Below, piece by piece: positions 17,762 through 27,560 of a stretch of DNA of 64,000 bases. The notes beneath the pieces are model-generated. The model was not told the origin of the DNA. It did not search any database and saw only the letters and a list, made by a program, of their open reading frames with translations. The stretch's first letter is position 1; each line of letters opens with the position of its first letter. Origin of the DNA: M3007 sp046296435 (GTDB lineage Bacteria > Bacteroidota > Bacteroidia > Chitinophagales > Saprospiraceae); NCBI GenBank assembly GCA_046296435.1, contig JBKBLI010000003.1:21081-85080 (forward strand). Direction: 5' to 3'. The position numbers were made by a program, and so were the translations under genes.

Positions 17762-20700
17762 TTATCTGATTTTTACAATGCGCATACTGCCTGCGCTTTC
17801 CTCGGTCTGCATACGGATCCAATACAGGCCCGGAGCCAAACGGCCCAGGTCATATTGATCCGCGTGCGAGCCTGCCGGCTGTCGCACAGACTCCCTGCGC
17901 AGCACTTCAACTCCCTGCGCGTCGTACAAACTCCATCCGACGCTCAACTCTCGCGGCAGATCATAAGTCAGGTAGAGCCGCTCTGAAACCGGATTGGGCC
18001 ATGCGACCACGCGGTAGCGCTGCATGGGTTCTTCAGCGGCGATGGTGATATCCTCCAGAGGAATCAGCGGGCCGCCGTCGGGCAAGGCCAGCCACAAGCC
18101 AAAGGCATTGTTGTCGCCGTCGCGATTGACCGGATCGAGGAAACCGGAAGCAAACAAAACGCCGGCTGCGCCGGATAGCGTTTGGGTAGGGGCCAGGTAT
18201 CTACGTACCAAGACGCTATTGTTACCTGCGGGCGTAACGTCCAATTCGTATTCGAGCGCAGGTATGGTGGCGTATCCGGTCGCTTGTCCGTAAGCGAGGT
18301 TGTCGATAGCAGGCGGAAGCACGCCGTTGAGCAAGACGTCTACCGCGGGCGCATCCGGCGATCCATGAACCACCGCCGCGCTGAAGGTGGCCGGCCCGCC
18401 AGAGGAAGCTATGAGCGCCGGCGTCACAACGATTGGTTGCAGCGTTGCATTCGCCGGAACGCCGACAAAACTGGCCGGGTCTATCACCCCGTTGACGCTG
18501 ACGACATAGCGCTCGTCGTCGCTATAGGTCACATTCTCGAATACAATCAGCGCATCGGCGGCTGATGTGCTATTAGCGGGCGCCAACGCGATACGATTGG
18601 GGTAGTTACTCAGTTGTTCGACAAAAGCGGTAGCTGTGCGGAAGGCAAAATTGTCGGCAGCTAACTGACCGTTGATGTAAACATCGACGACTGCGGCAGC
18701 GGGATCCGGGGCGTTGTGCACATACTGCGCCTCGGCCCTGCCTACGCGGATGAGCGGGATCATGGGTCCGCCCTGCGGGAGCGAGAGCCACAGCCCGAAG
18801 GCATTGTCGGCATCGATATTGTTAGGATTGACGAATCCGCTGGCATAGACGATTCCCGCCAGGCCATCCAGCGGCTCCGTATCGGCGTAGAAGCGTCCCA
18901 CCGCCTGCGACGGATTGCCCGCGGGCGTCACGGCGAGCAGATAACCGCCAGTGGGAAGCTCGAGATAAGGCGTGAAAGCCTTGTACGCAAAGTCGGCGAG
19001 CAGCGGCGAAGCTGGTATGCCGGCCAGCACGTCAACCATACCCGCGTCGGGCGAGGCATGTTGCACGGCCAAAGCCGTAAAACCCGCATCGGCATCGAAC
19101 CGGGTACTGATGGATGTCACGCTCAGGAAATCGCTAAATCCGACCCCTTGATACGCAAATGGATTCCACAGGCCGGTTACGGAATAAGTTTCGCTGACAT
19201 CGTTTGCCACAAAGATCTGGAAGTCTGCCGTGGGCAAGGTTGATCCGGCGGGACGTATGCCCACGGTGTGGGTCGTGTTGCCGTCTAATTCAATTTGAGG
19301 CGAAGCCGTTCTGAAGGGAAAGCCTCCGAAAACCAGATCGCCGTCGAGGAATACATCTACTTCCTGCAATACAGCGTCGGGGCTATTGTGCGCAATTTGG
19401 ATGCGCGCAGACCGCACCTCGTCCAAGGCGACAAGCGCGCCGCCGACAGGCAAGGCCGCCCATAGACCGAAGCTATTGTTTGCCTCTGCGTTGGCCGGAT
19501 TGAGGAAGCCCGATGCGAGCACCACGGCGGCATTGACGCCTACCGTATTGAGGGCGTCCAAGGGCGCGCGATAGGTAGCGAGCGTGTTGGCGCTATCAGC
19601 CGATGCTGCCACGCCAATCAGATAGGACCCAACCGGAAGGGTGAGGTAAGGCGTAGCCTGCGGATAGCTCAGATCGTTGATGGCAGCTGGCGTCGTTTTG
19701 TTGACGAACACATCTACAGCCGGAGCGTCGGGAGCGCCGTGCATGACGCTGACTCCAAATGTGCCGGGGCCGCCGATTGTGCCAATGAGTCCAGGCGCGA
19801 TGACGTTCAGGTTGAGCGCGCCACCCGGATTGATCCCCTGGAAAGCGGAGGGATCGATCACGCCGTTGGCCACGACAACGTAACGCTGGTCGGCGTCAAA
19901 GACGATATTTGAAAAAACAGCTACCGCATCGGCGGCTGAAGCGCTTCCCGATGGCGCAATGGCAATGGTGAGCGGCTTTTCGGCGGGAAACTGCACAAAA
20001 GGCGTCGCCGTGCGGAAAGCAAAATCTGTAAGCAGTTTTTCGCCGTTCAGATATACATCAACAAGCGCGGCTGCCGGATCAGGGCTATTGTGAATGACTT
20101 GCACGAAGGCGCGGTTGTCTTCGGTGGCTTTGTAGCGCAGACCGGCCAAATAGTAATCGCTGTTGCTGGAGCCGGGGGGCGTCGAAAGAGCGTTACCGGC
20201 GATATTGACCGTGCCAAAGAACTGTCCGGTGATGTAGAGCCGTTGCTTATCGGCATCTAAGGCGATAGCTTGTACGTCGTCGGAATCGCCGTCAGCCAAC
20301 ACGCCGCCCTCGCCGTTGAAACCGACGACGCTTACGACATTGAAAGCCGCATCGTGCTGGCTTAAAAAAGCGCCGCCGTCGCCGCCGATACTACCCGGAA
20401 GAGTCTGACTGCCAAGGGTCATGGCGGCGCCGGGAGCTGCGGTTTGCAGCCCGTAAAAGCCTGCTACGAACAGATCGGTAGCCGATCCCTTGACGGCATA
20501 AACATTTTCGTTGCCGACGCTTCCGAACGCGCTTGCATTCGCCACGTTTCCGTCGGCGTCGAGGGCGAAGACTACCGCATCCGTACCTCCGTTGGAGGTG
20601 AAGGTCTTTGAGCCGAAGGTAGCGGTTCCGGAGAATATGCCGCCGACGTATAGCAGGCCGCCGGGGCCGTAGGTCAAGGCGCCGCCTTCGTCGGCGCCAG

Positions 20701-22957
20701 GGCCGCCGAAGTTTTGAACCCACATCAATTCACCGTCCAATTTGTAGCGAGCCACGAGGATATCGCCATCGCCGACGGCCGTCAAGGTCTGATCGCCAAA
20801 TACGATGCTGGCTCCGCCGCCGCTGAAGCCGGAGGTCCACAGAGCGCCGTCGTCGTCGAATACGCAGTCGAAGAAGCGATCGGACCCGCTCGCGCCGCCG
20901 GTACGCGCCCATACGAGCGTTCCGTCGCTTTCGTAACAAGCCACAAAAGCATCGACGCCGCCGGTAGTGGGTACGGGGTCGGCCCCAGGAGCGAAGACCG
21001 TATTGTTGCCGCATTGGCCGGCGACATAAACGCGGCCATCCGGTCCAACTTGTACGCCGTATCCGCGGTCGTCGCCGCCTACGCTTTCGATTGCAAAGGC
21101 CCAAATGGCGTTACCGTTGTTGTCTAATTTAGCCAAAAAGCCGTTGCGGTTGGTCCCATCGCCATGCGGCACTGTGACTGAGCCAAAATTGATCGGGCCG
21201 CGGGCTTCGCCGGTGACGTAAATATTGCCGTCGGCATCCACTACAATGCCGCGTCCGCGGTCATCCTGAGCTACAGGGCCGGGAAAGGCCTTGGCCCATT
21301 GCGGGTTTCCTTTATCGTCGTATTTGGCTACGAAGATATCGCGGCGGTTGTTGCCCAACGACAATAGGGTATCCTTGCCGATGATCATTCGCTCACGGAA
21401 GTAACCTGTCACGTACAGGTTGCCGGCGGCGTCGCGCGCGAGCGCCTTGCCCTCGTCAGTGCGTGGGTTATTGTCGCCCCTTACCGCCCAAATGCCGGTC
21501 AGTTCGTCCACCGGCAGTTCGGTAGGCTCGTAATTGAATGCCGCAACGTAGAAGTCGCTGTTAGAGCCTGCCGATTGTAAGGTATCCGGACCAAATGGGA
21601 TCAAGCCGAAAAACTGTCCGGTGCAGTACAAGGCATTGTTTGCCGGATCGAGGGCGATGCTTTGCACATCTTCTGTGTCGCCGTCGGCGGGGACGCCCCC
21701 ATTGTTGTTATAGGCAAATGCGGCTTTCATGGCAAAAGCGCCATCGTGCTGAGTCAGGAACATACCCCCGTCGCCGCCGGCGCTTGCCGGATAAGTCTCG
21801 CCGAGCAAGGTAATATCGTAGCCGGGCGCGCCAGAGGCGTTTAGTCCATAAAACCCGCCCACAAAAAGATCGGATTGGGTTCCTCTGACGCTGTTTACAT
21901 TCTCCGTACCCTGGCCGCCAAAACCGGCGGCGGCTACAGGCGTGCCGGCATCGTCAAAGGCAATAACCAGCGCATCCGTAAGCCCCTCGGATACCAGCGT
22001 CTGCCCGGCAATATTGACAACATTGCTAAAAGCGCCGCCAACGTAGAGCAAGTCGTTGGGGCCATAAGTCAGCGAAGCGCCTTCATCGGGTCCGTCGCCG
22101 CCGAAATTGCCTGCGAAGATCACGTTGCCGGAGGGATCGTATTTTGCCAGAATGATGTCGCTTTCCCCCAGTCCGTTGAGCGCAACGCTTCCAAAAGTGA
22201 GCGTCGCCGAGTTGCCCGCGAAACCGCAGACCCAAACGTTGCCCTCTTTGTCAAAAATCGCCTCCGCAAAGCGATCGGCCGTACTGCCGCCGGCCATGAC
22301 GACCCATTCCAGATCGCCGTCGGAAGTGTAGCAGGCCAAAAAGGCGTCAGCCCCGCCATTAGAAGCAACCGGAGTAGCGCCGGGCGCAAAGACGGCGTTA
22401 TTGCCGGCTTGCCCTACGACATAGATCCGGCCGTCGGGACCGACCCTGACGTCATATCCGCGGTCGTCGCCGCCTATGCTTTCAATCGCAAACGCCCAGA
22501 TCACTTTTCCGTCATTATCCAACTTAGCCACATAGCCATTGCGGTTGGTACCGTCGTTGTGGGCCACCGTGATGCTATCAAAAAATAAGGCCCCACGCGC
22601 TTCTCCTGTGATGTAGATATTCCCTGCGTCGTCCACAGCAATCCCGCGTCCGCGGTCATCCTGGGCTACGGGGCCAGGGAAGGCCTTGGCCCATTGCGGG
22701 ACGCCGTTGGAATTGTATTTGGCAACGAAGATATCGCGGCGGTTGTTGCCTAATGACCGCAACGTATCGTTCCCGATCACAACACGCTCCCGAAAGTAAC
22801 CGGTGACATACAAATTCCCACCTTGATCGCGGACGATGGCCTTCCCCTCATCGGTTCGGGTGCTGGCTTGGCCTTTCACGGCCCATATAGGTGCAAACGA
22901 TTGCGCAGACAGGTACGTCGCTGCGCAAAGCATGACAAATGCGAGTATATTTTTCAT
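17762..22957 (-). CDS. Giant T9SS-secreted protein: duplicated propeller, DUF4397 repeats, sorting domain
   Basis: 1731 residues. A signal peptide ends near LSAQ. Residues ~20-485 and ~488-945 are two near-identical copies of a bacterial beta-propeller-like block (repeats such as GNIYVTGEARG, WAKAFPGP, DDRGRGI). Residues ~950-1640 hold six DUF4397-like units in three alternating pairs (e.g. VIHNSPDPAAALVDVYLNGE, VVHGSPDAPAVDVLLNG). The last ~85 residues, from WPNPVSERLYL to MRIVKIR, are a T9SS type A sorting domain. It should be exported through the outer membrane and held on the surface or released. Third gene of an operon after the TonB receptor and the beta-helix protein, 30 bases after the latter. 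The function is unknown; adhesion or glycan binding is only a guess. Confidence 0.88.
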   Translation of the reverse strand: MKNILAFVMLCAATYLSAQSFAPIWAVKGQASTRTDEGKAIVRDQGGNLYVTGYFRERVVIGNDTLRSLGNNRRDIFVAKYNSNGVPQWAKAFPGPVAQDDRGRGIAVDDAGNIYITGEARGALFFDSITVAHNDGTNRNGYVAKLDNDGKVIWAFAIESIGGDDRGYDVRVGPDGRIYVVGQAGNNAVFAPGATPVASNGGADAFLACYTSDGDLEWVVMAGGSTADRFAEAIFDKEGNVWVCGFAGNSATLTFGSVALNGLGESDIILAKYDPSGNVIFAGNFGGDGPDEGASLTYGPNDLLYVGGAFSNVVNIAGQTLVSEGLTDALVIAFDDAGTPVAAAGFGGQGTENVNSVRGTQSDLFVGGFYGLNASGAPGYDITLLGETYPASAGGDGGMFLTQHDGAFAMKAAFAYNNNGGVPADGDTEDVQSIALDPANNALYCTGQFFGLIPFGPDTLQSAGSNSDFYVAAFNYEPTELPVDELTGIWAVRGDNNPRTDEGKALARDAAGNLYVTGYFRERMIIGKDTLLSLGNNRRDIFVAKYDDKGNPQWAKAFPGPVAQDDRGRGIVVDADGNIYVTGEARGPINFGSVTVPHGDGTNRNGFLAKLDNNGNAIWAFAIESVGGDDRGYGVQVGPDGRVYVAGQCGNNTVFAPGADPVPTTGGVDAFVACYESDGTLVWARTGGASGSDRFFDCVFDDDGALWTSGFSGGGASIVFGDQTLTAVGDGDILVARYKLDGELMWVQNFGGPGADEGGALTYGPGGLLYVGGIFSGTATFGSKTFTSNGGTDAVVFALDADGNVANASAFGSVGNENVYAVKGSATDLFVAGFYGLQTAAPGAAMTLGSQTLPGSIGGDGGAFLSQHDAAFNVVSVVGFNGEGGVLADGDSDDVQAIALDADKQRLYITGQFFGTVNIAGNALSTPPGSSNSDYYLAGLRYKATEDNRAFVQVIHNSPDPAAALVDVYLNGEKLLTDFAFRTATPFVQFPAEKPLTIAIAPSGSASAADAVAVFSNIVFDADQRYVVVANGVIDPSAFQGINPGGALNLNVIAPGLIGTIGGPGTFGVSVMHGAPDAPAVDVFVNKTTPAAINDLSYPQATPYLTLPVGSYLIGVAASADSANTLATYRAPLDALNTVGVNAAVVLASGFLNPANAEANNSFGLWAALPVGGALVALDEVRSARIQIAHNSPDAVLQEVDVFLDGDLVFGGFPFRTASPQIELDGNTTHTVGIRPAGSTLPTADFQIFVANDVSETYSVTGLWNPFAYQGVGFSDFLSVTSISTRFDADAGFTALAVQHASPDAGMVDVLAGIPASPLLADFAYKAFTPYLELPTGGYLLAVTPAGNPSQAVGRFYADTEPLDGLAGIVYASGFVNPNNIDADNAFGLWLSLPQGGPMIPLIRVGRAEAQYVHNAPDPAAAVVDVYINGQLAADNFAFRTATAFVEQLSNYPNRIALAPANSTSAADALIVFENVTYSDDERYVVSVNGVIDPASFVGVPANATLQPIVVTPALIASSGGPATFSAAVVHGSPDAPAVDVLLNGVLPPAIDNLAYGQATGYATIPALEYELDVTPAGNNSVLVRRYLAPTQTLSGAAGVLFASGFLDPVNRDGDNNAFGLWLALPDGGPLIPLEDITIAAEEPMQRYRVVAWPNPVSERLYLTYDLPRELSVGWSLYDAQGVEVLRRESVRQPAGSHADQYDLGRLAPGLYWIRMQTEESAGSMRIVKIR
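20105..22893 (-). repeat. Internal tandem duplication of ~1.4 kb in the giant T9SS gene
   Basis: Two consecutive ~465-codon blocks (about 22893-21503 and 21497-20105) encode proteins alike along their whole length, including identical strings such as NNRRDIFVAKY and AKAFPGPVAQDDRGRGI. The boundaries are approximate. Confidence 0.8.
22893..22907. promoter_or_regulatory. LacI-operator-like 15-mer inside the giant T9SS gene
   Basis: GCAAACGATTGCGCA, identical to 15 of the 18 bases of the operator at 15888-15905, lies ~50 bases inside the coding start (encoding Ala-Gln-Ser-Phe-Ala). It may be a regulator binding site or chance. Confidence 0.3.
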
Positions 22958-22971
22958 GGCGCGGACAAGGA

Positions 22972-22987
22972 TTTTTTTTTGAAAAAA
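22972..22987. repeat. T9-g-A6 island between T9SS genes
   Basis: Fills almost the whole 30-base spacer between the beta-helix protein stop (22988) and the giant T9SS start (22957). Member of the T-run/A-run family. Confidence 0.75.
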
Positions 22988-24493
22988 TTATTGTTTAATG
23001 ATTTTGCGAGCGCTGAGGCGTCCGGCGTGATCGGTCAGCGTAAGCAAATATATACCTGGAGATAAGTGGCGCATCGGAAGACGGACAAAATCCTGATTGG
23101 GCGATTGCGAAGCGAGCAATCGGCCTTGCAAATCGAACAGTTGCAGTTGGCTCACCGGCGCCACTCCTTGCACGAGCAATTCGTCCGTCACGGGGTTGGG
23201 ATAATAAGCGACCCCCCATTGGTCAAACAGGTCGCTGACGCTCACGGTACAATCGCCCCAGAGCGTAGCGCCTACCCGTTGTCCGTTGACCCCGCCGGTA
23301 TTGCTTTGCGTGTTGCAATCGTAATTAAAATTGTGCAGCGCCGAGAACCGACTTGTGCCGACGGGTAGTTGGGAGTAAACAGGGTCGGGAGCGAGATTGC
23401 TCATATTCCAGGGGCGCGCATTGGAGGTCGAGCCGAATTTGACGGAGTCGATAAACTCGCCCGGGAAGATCGGCTGCAATTGGAAGCTGATTTCCTCCGT
23501 AAACAAGGTATTTGCCCAGTTGCCGGCGGCAATAGCCCCCAGCGCCCGATTGTTGAAGAAGCTGACAAAAGTGAGCGTGTCGCCGCTGTTGTCGATAAAC
23601 GGGAACTTGAGATAGTCCTGATAGGCTTGAGTGTAGAAGAGGTTGGAGTAGCCGATCACCCAGTTCTCGCCGCCCAGGCCGGTAGAGTCAATGCGTATCC
23701 ATGCCGGACCTGCCGGATTGTAGGGCTGCCCCAGGGAGGTGTCGCGTCCGTTGAGGTGCAAATCCGCGCAGATATTGTTGAGGAAAATAAACTCGCGCAC
23801 CTGCCCGATTTCAAATCCGCGCTGGTAGCTGTTCATGAAGGTACTATTGGTGATGCTGAGGTGGTTGATTCTCTCGCCGCCGTCGCGGATAATGCGGCTG
23901 GTCACGTTATACACGGCGCACCTGTCTATCACGATGGTATCTACCAGATTGCCCCGATCGTCTATAAAGCGACCGTTGTCGGGGTTGTTGGGCATACCCA
24001 GTCTGGATGCGATGGTATTGAACGTATAGATCTTGTTGTTTTTTCCGTCCAGCCGAAACACCGTCTGCCCCGACTCGTCCACGATGCAATCATCCAGCGT
24101 GATGCGGATATCGTCGGCCACAGTGCGGACGATGCGCTGCGAAAGCCCTCCAAGATTGTCGCGATTGGTCAGGTGCAGGCCGCGAAGCGTCAGATTGGCG
24201 CTGGTGCGGAAAATTTGGTCGATGGTAGGGGCGCCGGGCGGCGGCGCATAGATGAGAATGGGGCGTTTGCCGGCGCCGTCCTGAGCGGCAATGGTAATGC
24301 CGGAAGTGATGTTAATCTCTCCCGAAAGCAAATACGGAAAATTTCGCTGCAGGATAAATGTTTTTACGCCGGGATTGTTGGCGATCGCCTGATTGAGCGT
24401 GCCCACCGGTCCGGGAGGCACTACAAGCGTTTGGGCATTGGCGATACTCAGACACATTGCCAGAGCAAGAAAGAACAGAACATTTTTTTTCAT
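22988..24493 (-). CDS. T9SS-secreted parallel beta-helix protein
   Basis: 501 residues. A signal peptide ends at SIANAQ. The body (~25-410) has the rhythm of a right-handed beta-helix as in pectate-lyase-like proteins (ITSGITIAAQDG, LTLRGLHLTNRDN, ITLDDCIVDES, LSITNSTFMNS). No polysaccharide lyase catalytic motif could be identified with certainty. The C-terminal ~75 residues (VAYYPNPVTDELLVQG ... RKIIKQ) are a T9SS sorting domain. It lies 15 bases after the TonB receptor gene and 30 before the giant T9SS gene, so the three form one operon. A pectin-binding or lyase role fits the region but is inference. Confidence 0.85.
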   Translation of the reverse strand: MKKNVLFFLALAMCLSIANAQTLVVPPGPVGTLNQAIANNPGVKTFILQRNFPYLLSGEINITSGITIAAQDGAGKRPILIYAPPPGAPTIDQIFRTSANLTLRGLHLTNRDNLGGLSQRIVRTVADDIRITLDDCIVDESGQTVFRLDGKNNKIYTFNTIASRLGMPNNPDNGRFIDDRGNLVDTIVIDRCAVYNVTSRIIRDGGERINHLSITNSTFMNSYQRGFEIGQVREFIFLNNICADLHLNGRDTSLGQPYNPAGPAWIRIDSTGLGGENWVIGYSNLFYTQAYQDYLKFPFIDNSGDTLTFVSFFNNRALGAIAAGNWANTLFTEEISFQLQPIFPGEFIDSVKFGSTSNARPWNMSNLAPDPVYSQLPVGTSRFSALHNFNYDCNTQSNTGGVNGQRVGATLWGDCTVSVSDLFDQWGVAYYPNPVTDELLVQGVAPVSQLQLFDLQGRLLASQSPNQDFVRLPMRHLSPGIYLLTLTDHAGRLSARKIIKQ

Positions 24494-24508
24494 AACCAGA
24501 AACAGTTT

Positions 24509-27442
24509 TTACCATTTAAAACGAAGGCCGACCTCGCCGGTCATACCAAAGAACTCGCGTTCGCTGATCAGATTTCTTCTTCCAACAAAAGCGGCTTCGG
24601 GTTGATTGCTGATGTTGTTGAGGTTGAAAAAAGCGGCCCAGCGTTTGTTGATCTTTTGCTGGATGGCCAGGTCCCAACGCACCGACCGATCAGTAAAAGC
24701 GTCCAACTCCGCACGCTCGCCTACCTGCGCCAGGCTGTTCTCTTGAAGCCCCATAGAAACCCGTCCCGAAAAGCCCTGCCACTCGTATCCCAATTGCAGA
24801 TTGGCGATGAAGTTGGCTTGCCCCGGCGCGCGACCGGCGCGCACTGTGTCGATGACCTCCGTGAAGAAAAAGGGCGGGGTTACAGGGTCGAAATAATTTC
24901 GAATATCAAAGAACGGCACCTGCGTGGAAGAGCGCACCAAAGTGACATTGGCGCCAACGATGATCCCTTTCCACCAGCCCCTCAGACTGCGCAGGTTACT
25001 TTGGAAATCCACTTCCAGGCCGCGCACTTCCGTAGCGCCGGGCAGATTGATCGGCTGATTGAGTTGGTATCCGGCAAAGGGGCCGCTGATGATGGTCGAA
25101 CGGCTTTGCACATCCACGTTGGCCAGCCGTTTGTAAAACCCACCGACCGTGAGCAGTCCGTATCGGTTGTAGAAGTACATGAATGCGTCGTAGTTCCACG
25201 CCGTCGTATGTCGCAGGTCGGGGCGTCCGCGACTGATGCGCGGCGGGTTCTGCGGGATGGTAATCTCCCAGGGTACGAGATTGAAAAAGTCAGGGCGATT
25301 GAGCGACTTGGTCGCCGCCAGACGCACATCCCACCAGGGAGTAATCTTATAGCGCAGGTGAACCATCGGCAGCCATTCGCGATAACCCGAGGCGGCGCGG
25401 ACATCTACCGGCGGGCGCTGGGTGGCGGCGTCTCCATCCTCCGGATCGTTCATGGCGAAACTCACGCTGCGGTAGTCCTGTCCGGTTTTTTCATAGCGCA
25501 GGCCTCCCATGAGCATCAAGCGTTTGCCCAAATTGAGCTCAGACATTAGGTAGCCTGCGCGAATGCGTTCTACGCCGAGGTAATCCTGAGCGTCCACCTC
25601 TTTGTTGGTATCGTATTCCATGCGGTAGCGCTCAAAGTAAGCCCTCACCTTGTCCATGTCGATCAAGCCATCGTAGCGCAGGGTGTCGCCTGGCTGATAA
25701 TTTGTCCCCCAAAAGGCGTTATACATTGACATGTCTCGCTCGCCCACTACCACAAAGTGAGGCGAGTTGGCCGGCATCAATTCGAAGCGCCCGTTGAGAA
25801 AGCCCGGGTTGGTGTAGTCGCCTAAAAAATTGATCATGTAAGCCCGCTTGTTGTTGTCCAGCAGGAAAAGGTCCGGATTCTGGCCCGGATAGTTTTGCGT
25901 GGGGAGGTAAGGCTGCGACCAGATCTGCGTATTGTCGCGTTCGCGTCCATTTTGGCGGTACTTGACGCCGGCTTTCAGGTAGCCATTCAGCCAGGAAAAG
26001 GGCTTGATGTCGTAGCGCAGGTCTGCCTGAATCGTGGCGTTGTAATCGCTGACGCTCTGCGTGGTGAACCGGGTATCGTGCAGCAGGGTGCGATTCAGGT
26101 CGTTTTTGTAACCCAGCACCAATATATCCGGCCCCTGCGAGTCGTCGTGATCCGCCGTGAGGGCGGCGGTTTCGCGGAAGCGCATGTCCAGACTCCAGGG
26201 CATATCTTGTAGGGTCTGGCTGTAAGAACCGCGCCAACTGAAGGTCAGCGGGCCGACGTAGTGCTCGCCGGATAGGGAATTGGCCCACAGATTCGTGTTC
26301 TGATTGAATTCCCGGATACTGTACTCCATTTGACCCTCCGCCGAGCGAAAACTGCGCCGCCTGCGCAGCGCGTCGCGCCGTGTGTAGCCCCAAAAGCTAT
26401 TGGCCACAATGAAACCTTTGTCCAATTGATAATCGAGCGTAGCGCTGGCGCCCGCCCGTTTGCGCAATTCAATTTGATCGGTAAGCGTCACCGAAGCCGC
26501 CCGTATGATGGCGCTGTCGTTGACGATGTCGCTGAAGTAATAGTTGCCGCCCAGGTCGTGCGAACTGCGGTCTGCTTCCTGATAGTTGGCCGTGAGGATG
26601 ACGCCAAAGCGGTTGTCCAAAAATCGGTTGCTCATCGTCGCGCTACTGCGCCAGGGGCCGAATTTCTCGCTCAACCCATTGTAACCGCCAAACAAACGTC
26701 CTTCGCCTTTGAACCCCTTATCAGCTTTTTTTACCGAGAAATTGACCGTGCCGCCTACCGCGTCGCCGTCCATATCAGGCCGAATCGCCTTGAATAGTTC
26801 TACGCCTGCCAACATATCGGGGCTGACCATGCTCAAGTCCACCGAGCGGTCGTCGCCGTCGGTCGAAGGTATGCGCTCGCCGTTGATAGTGACCGAAGCA
26901 AAACGCGGCGATAAGCCGCGGATCACCACCCGCTGACCCTCGCCCGCATCCCGCTGCACCGATACGCCTGCCAGGCGCCCGATGGCCTCCGCGGCGTTTT
27001 GATCGGGCAACTCCTGCAACTTTTCCTTGGAGATGACATTCACGATCGTGTTCGAATTGATCTGCTGGTTGATCGCCGCCTGCTGGCCTTGCGCTTGCGC
27101 GCTGATCACCACTTCTGAGACCGACATTGAGGCCTCTCCGATCTGCAGATCGAGCGCGTAGGTTCCGCCGGACTCAAAAGTAAATACGCGCTCTTGCGAT
27201 TGATACCCAGTGTAGCTCACCCGCACCAGATACGCGCCCGAAGGAATATTCACTACCCGATAAAAACCGTCGGCATTGGCGATAGCCCCCAGTTGGAGTT
27301 CGGGCAACGCCACTGTTGCAAAGCCCAGGGCTTCGCCGGTCGCAGCGTCGGTTATCTTGCCGGTCAAAACCGCGTTTTGCGCGCTGAGGGCGACGACGGG
27401 CAGCGTACAGATCAACCAAACTATCCAAATCTTTGAAGACAT
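24509..27442 (-). CDS. TonB-dependent outer-membrane receptor
   Basis: 977 residues. A signal peptide ends near LSAQ. A carboxypeptidase-regulatory-like domain (~22-105, LTGKITDAATGEALGFATV) is followed by a plug domain (~125-245, with VQRDAGEGQRVVIRGLSPRF) and a 22-strand-type barrel ending in the aromatic RFKW. The plug resembles receptors that act without SusD. No SusD-like lipoprotein and no N-terminal STN signalling domain are present. It is the first gene of an operon with two T9SS substrates. It would take up an oligosaccharide or other ligand by TonB/ExbBD energy; an oligouronide is plausible from neighbours only. Confidence 0.92.
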   Translation of the reverse strand: MSSKIWIVWLICTLPVVALSAQNAVLTGKITDAATGEALGFATVALPELQLGAIANADGFYRVVNIPSGAYLVRVSYTGYQSQERVFTFESGGTYALDLQIGEASMSVSEVVISAQAQGQQAAINQQINSNTIVNVISKEKLQELPDQNAAEAIGRLAGVSVQRDAGEGQRVVIRGLSPRFASVTINGERIPSTDGDDRSVDLSMVSPDMLAGVELFKAIRPDMDGDAVGGTVNFSVKKADKGFKGEGRLFGGYNGLSEKFGPWRSSATMSNRFLDNRFGVILTANYQEADRSSHDLGGNYYFSDIVNDSAIIRAASVTLTDQIELRKRAGASATLDYQLDKGFIVANSFWGYTRRDALRRRRSFRSAEGQMEYSIREFNQNTNLWANSLSGEHYVGPLTFSWRGSYSQTLQDMPWSLDMRFRETAALTADHDDSQGPDILVLGYKNDLNRTLLHDTRFTTQSVSDYNATIQADLRYDIKPFSWLNGYLKAGVKYRQNGRERDNTQIWSQPYLPTQNYPGQNPDLFLLDNNKRAYMINFLGDYTNPGFLNGRFELMPANSPHFVVVGERDMSMYNAFWGTNYQPGDTLRYDGLIDMDKVRAYFERYRMEYDTNKEVDAQDYLGVERIRAGYLMSELNLGKRLMLMGGLRYEKTGQDYRSVSFAMNDPEDGDAATQRPPVDVRAASGYREWLPMVHLRYKITPWWDVRLAATKSLNRPDFFNLVPWEITIPQNPPRISRGRPDLRHTTAWNYDAFMYFYNRYGLLTVGGFYKRLANVDVQSRSTIISGPFAGYQLNQPINLPGATEVRGLEVDFQSNLRSLRGWWKGIIVGANVTLVRSSTQVPFFDIRNYFDPVTPPFFFTEVIDTVRAGRAPGQANFIANLQLGYEWQGFSGRVSMGLQENSLAQVGERAELDAFTDRSVRWDLAIQQKINKRWAAFFNLNNISNQPEAAFVGRRNLISEREFFGMTGEVGLRFKW

Positions 27443-27560
27443 ACTCAGGTTAGCCTACAATCATTTTGTAAGAAAATCAATCCGATATAAGCACAATACA
27501 CTGCGCTTTTTATTCCAAGACGATAAAAACGAAAGTATCCCTTACAGAGGCTTTGGATAT

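Noticed and set aside
23369..25549. 726-codon open frame on the plus strand
   Set aside because: It is antisense to the TonB receptor and beta-helix genes, both of which have clear family motifs. Long shadow frames are common in GC-rich coding DNA and this one has no recognisable domain.
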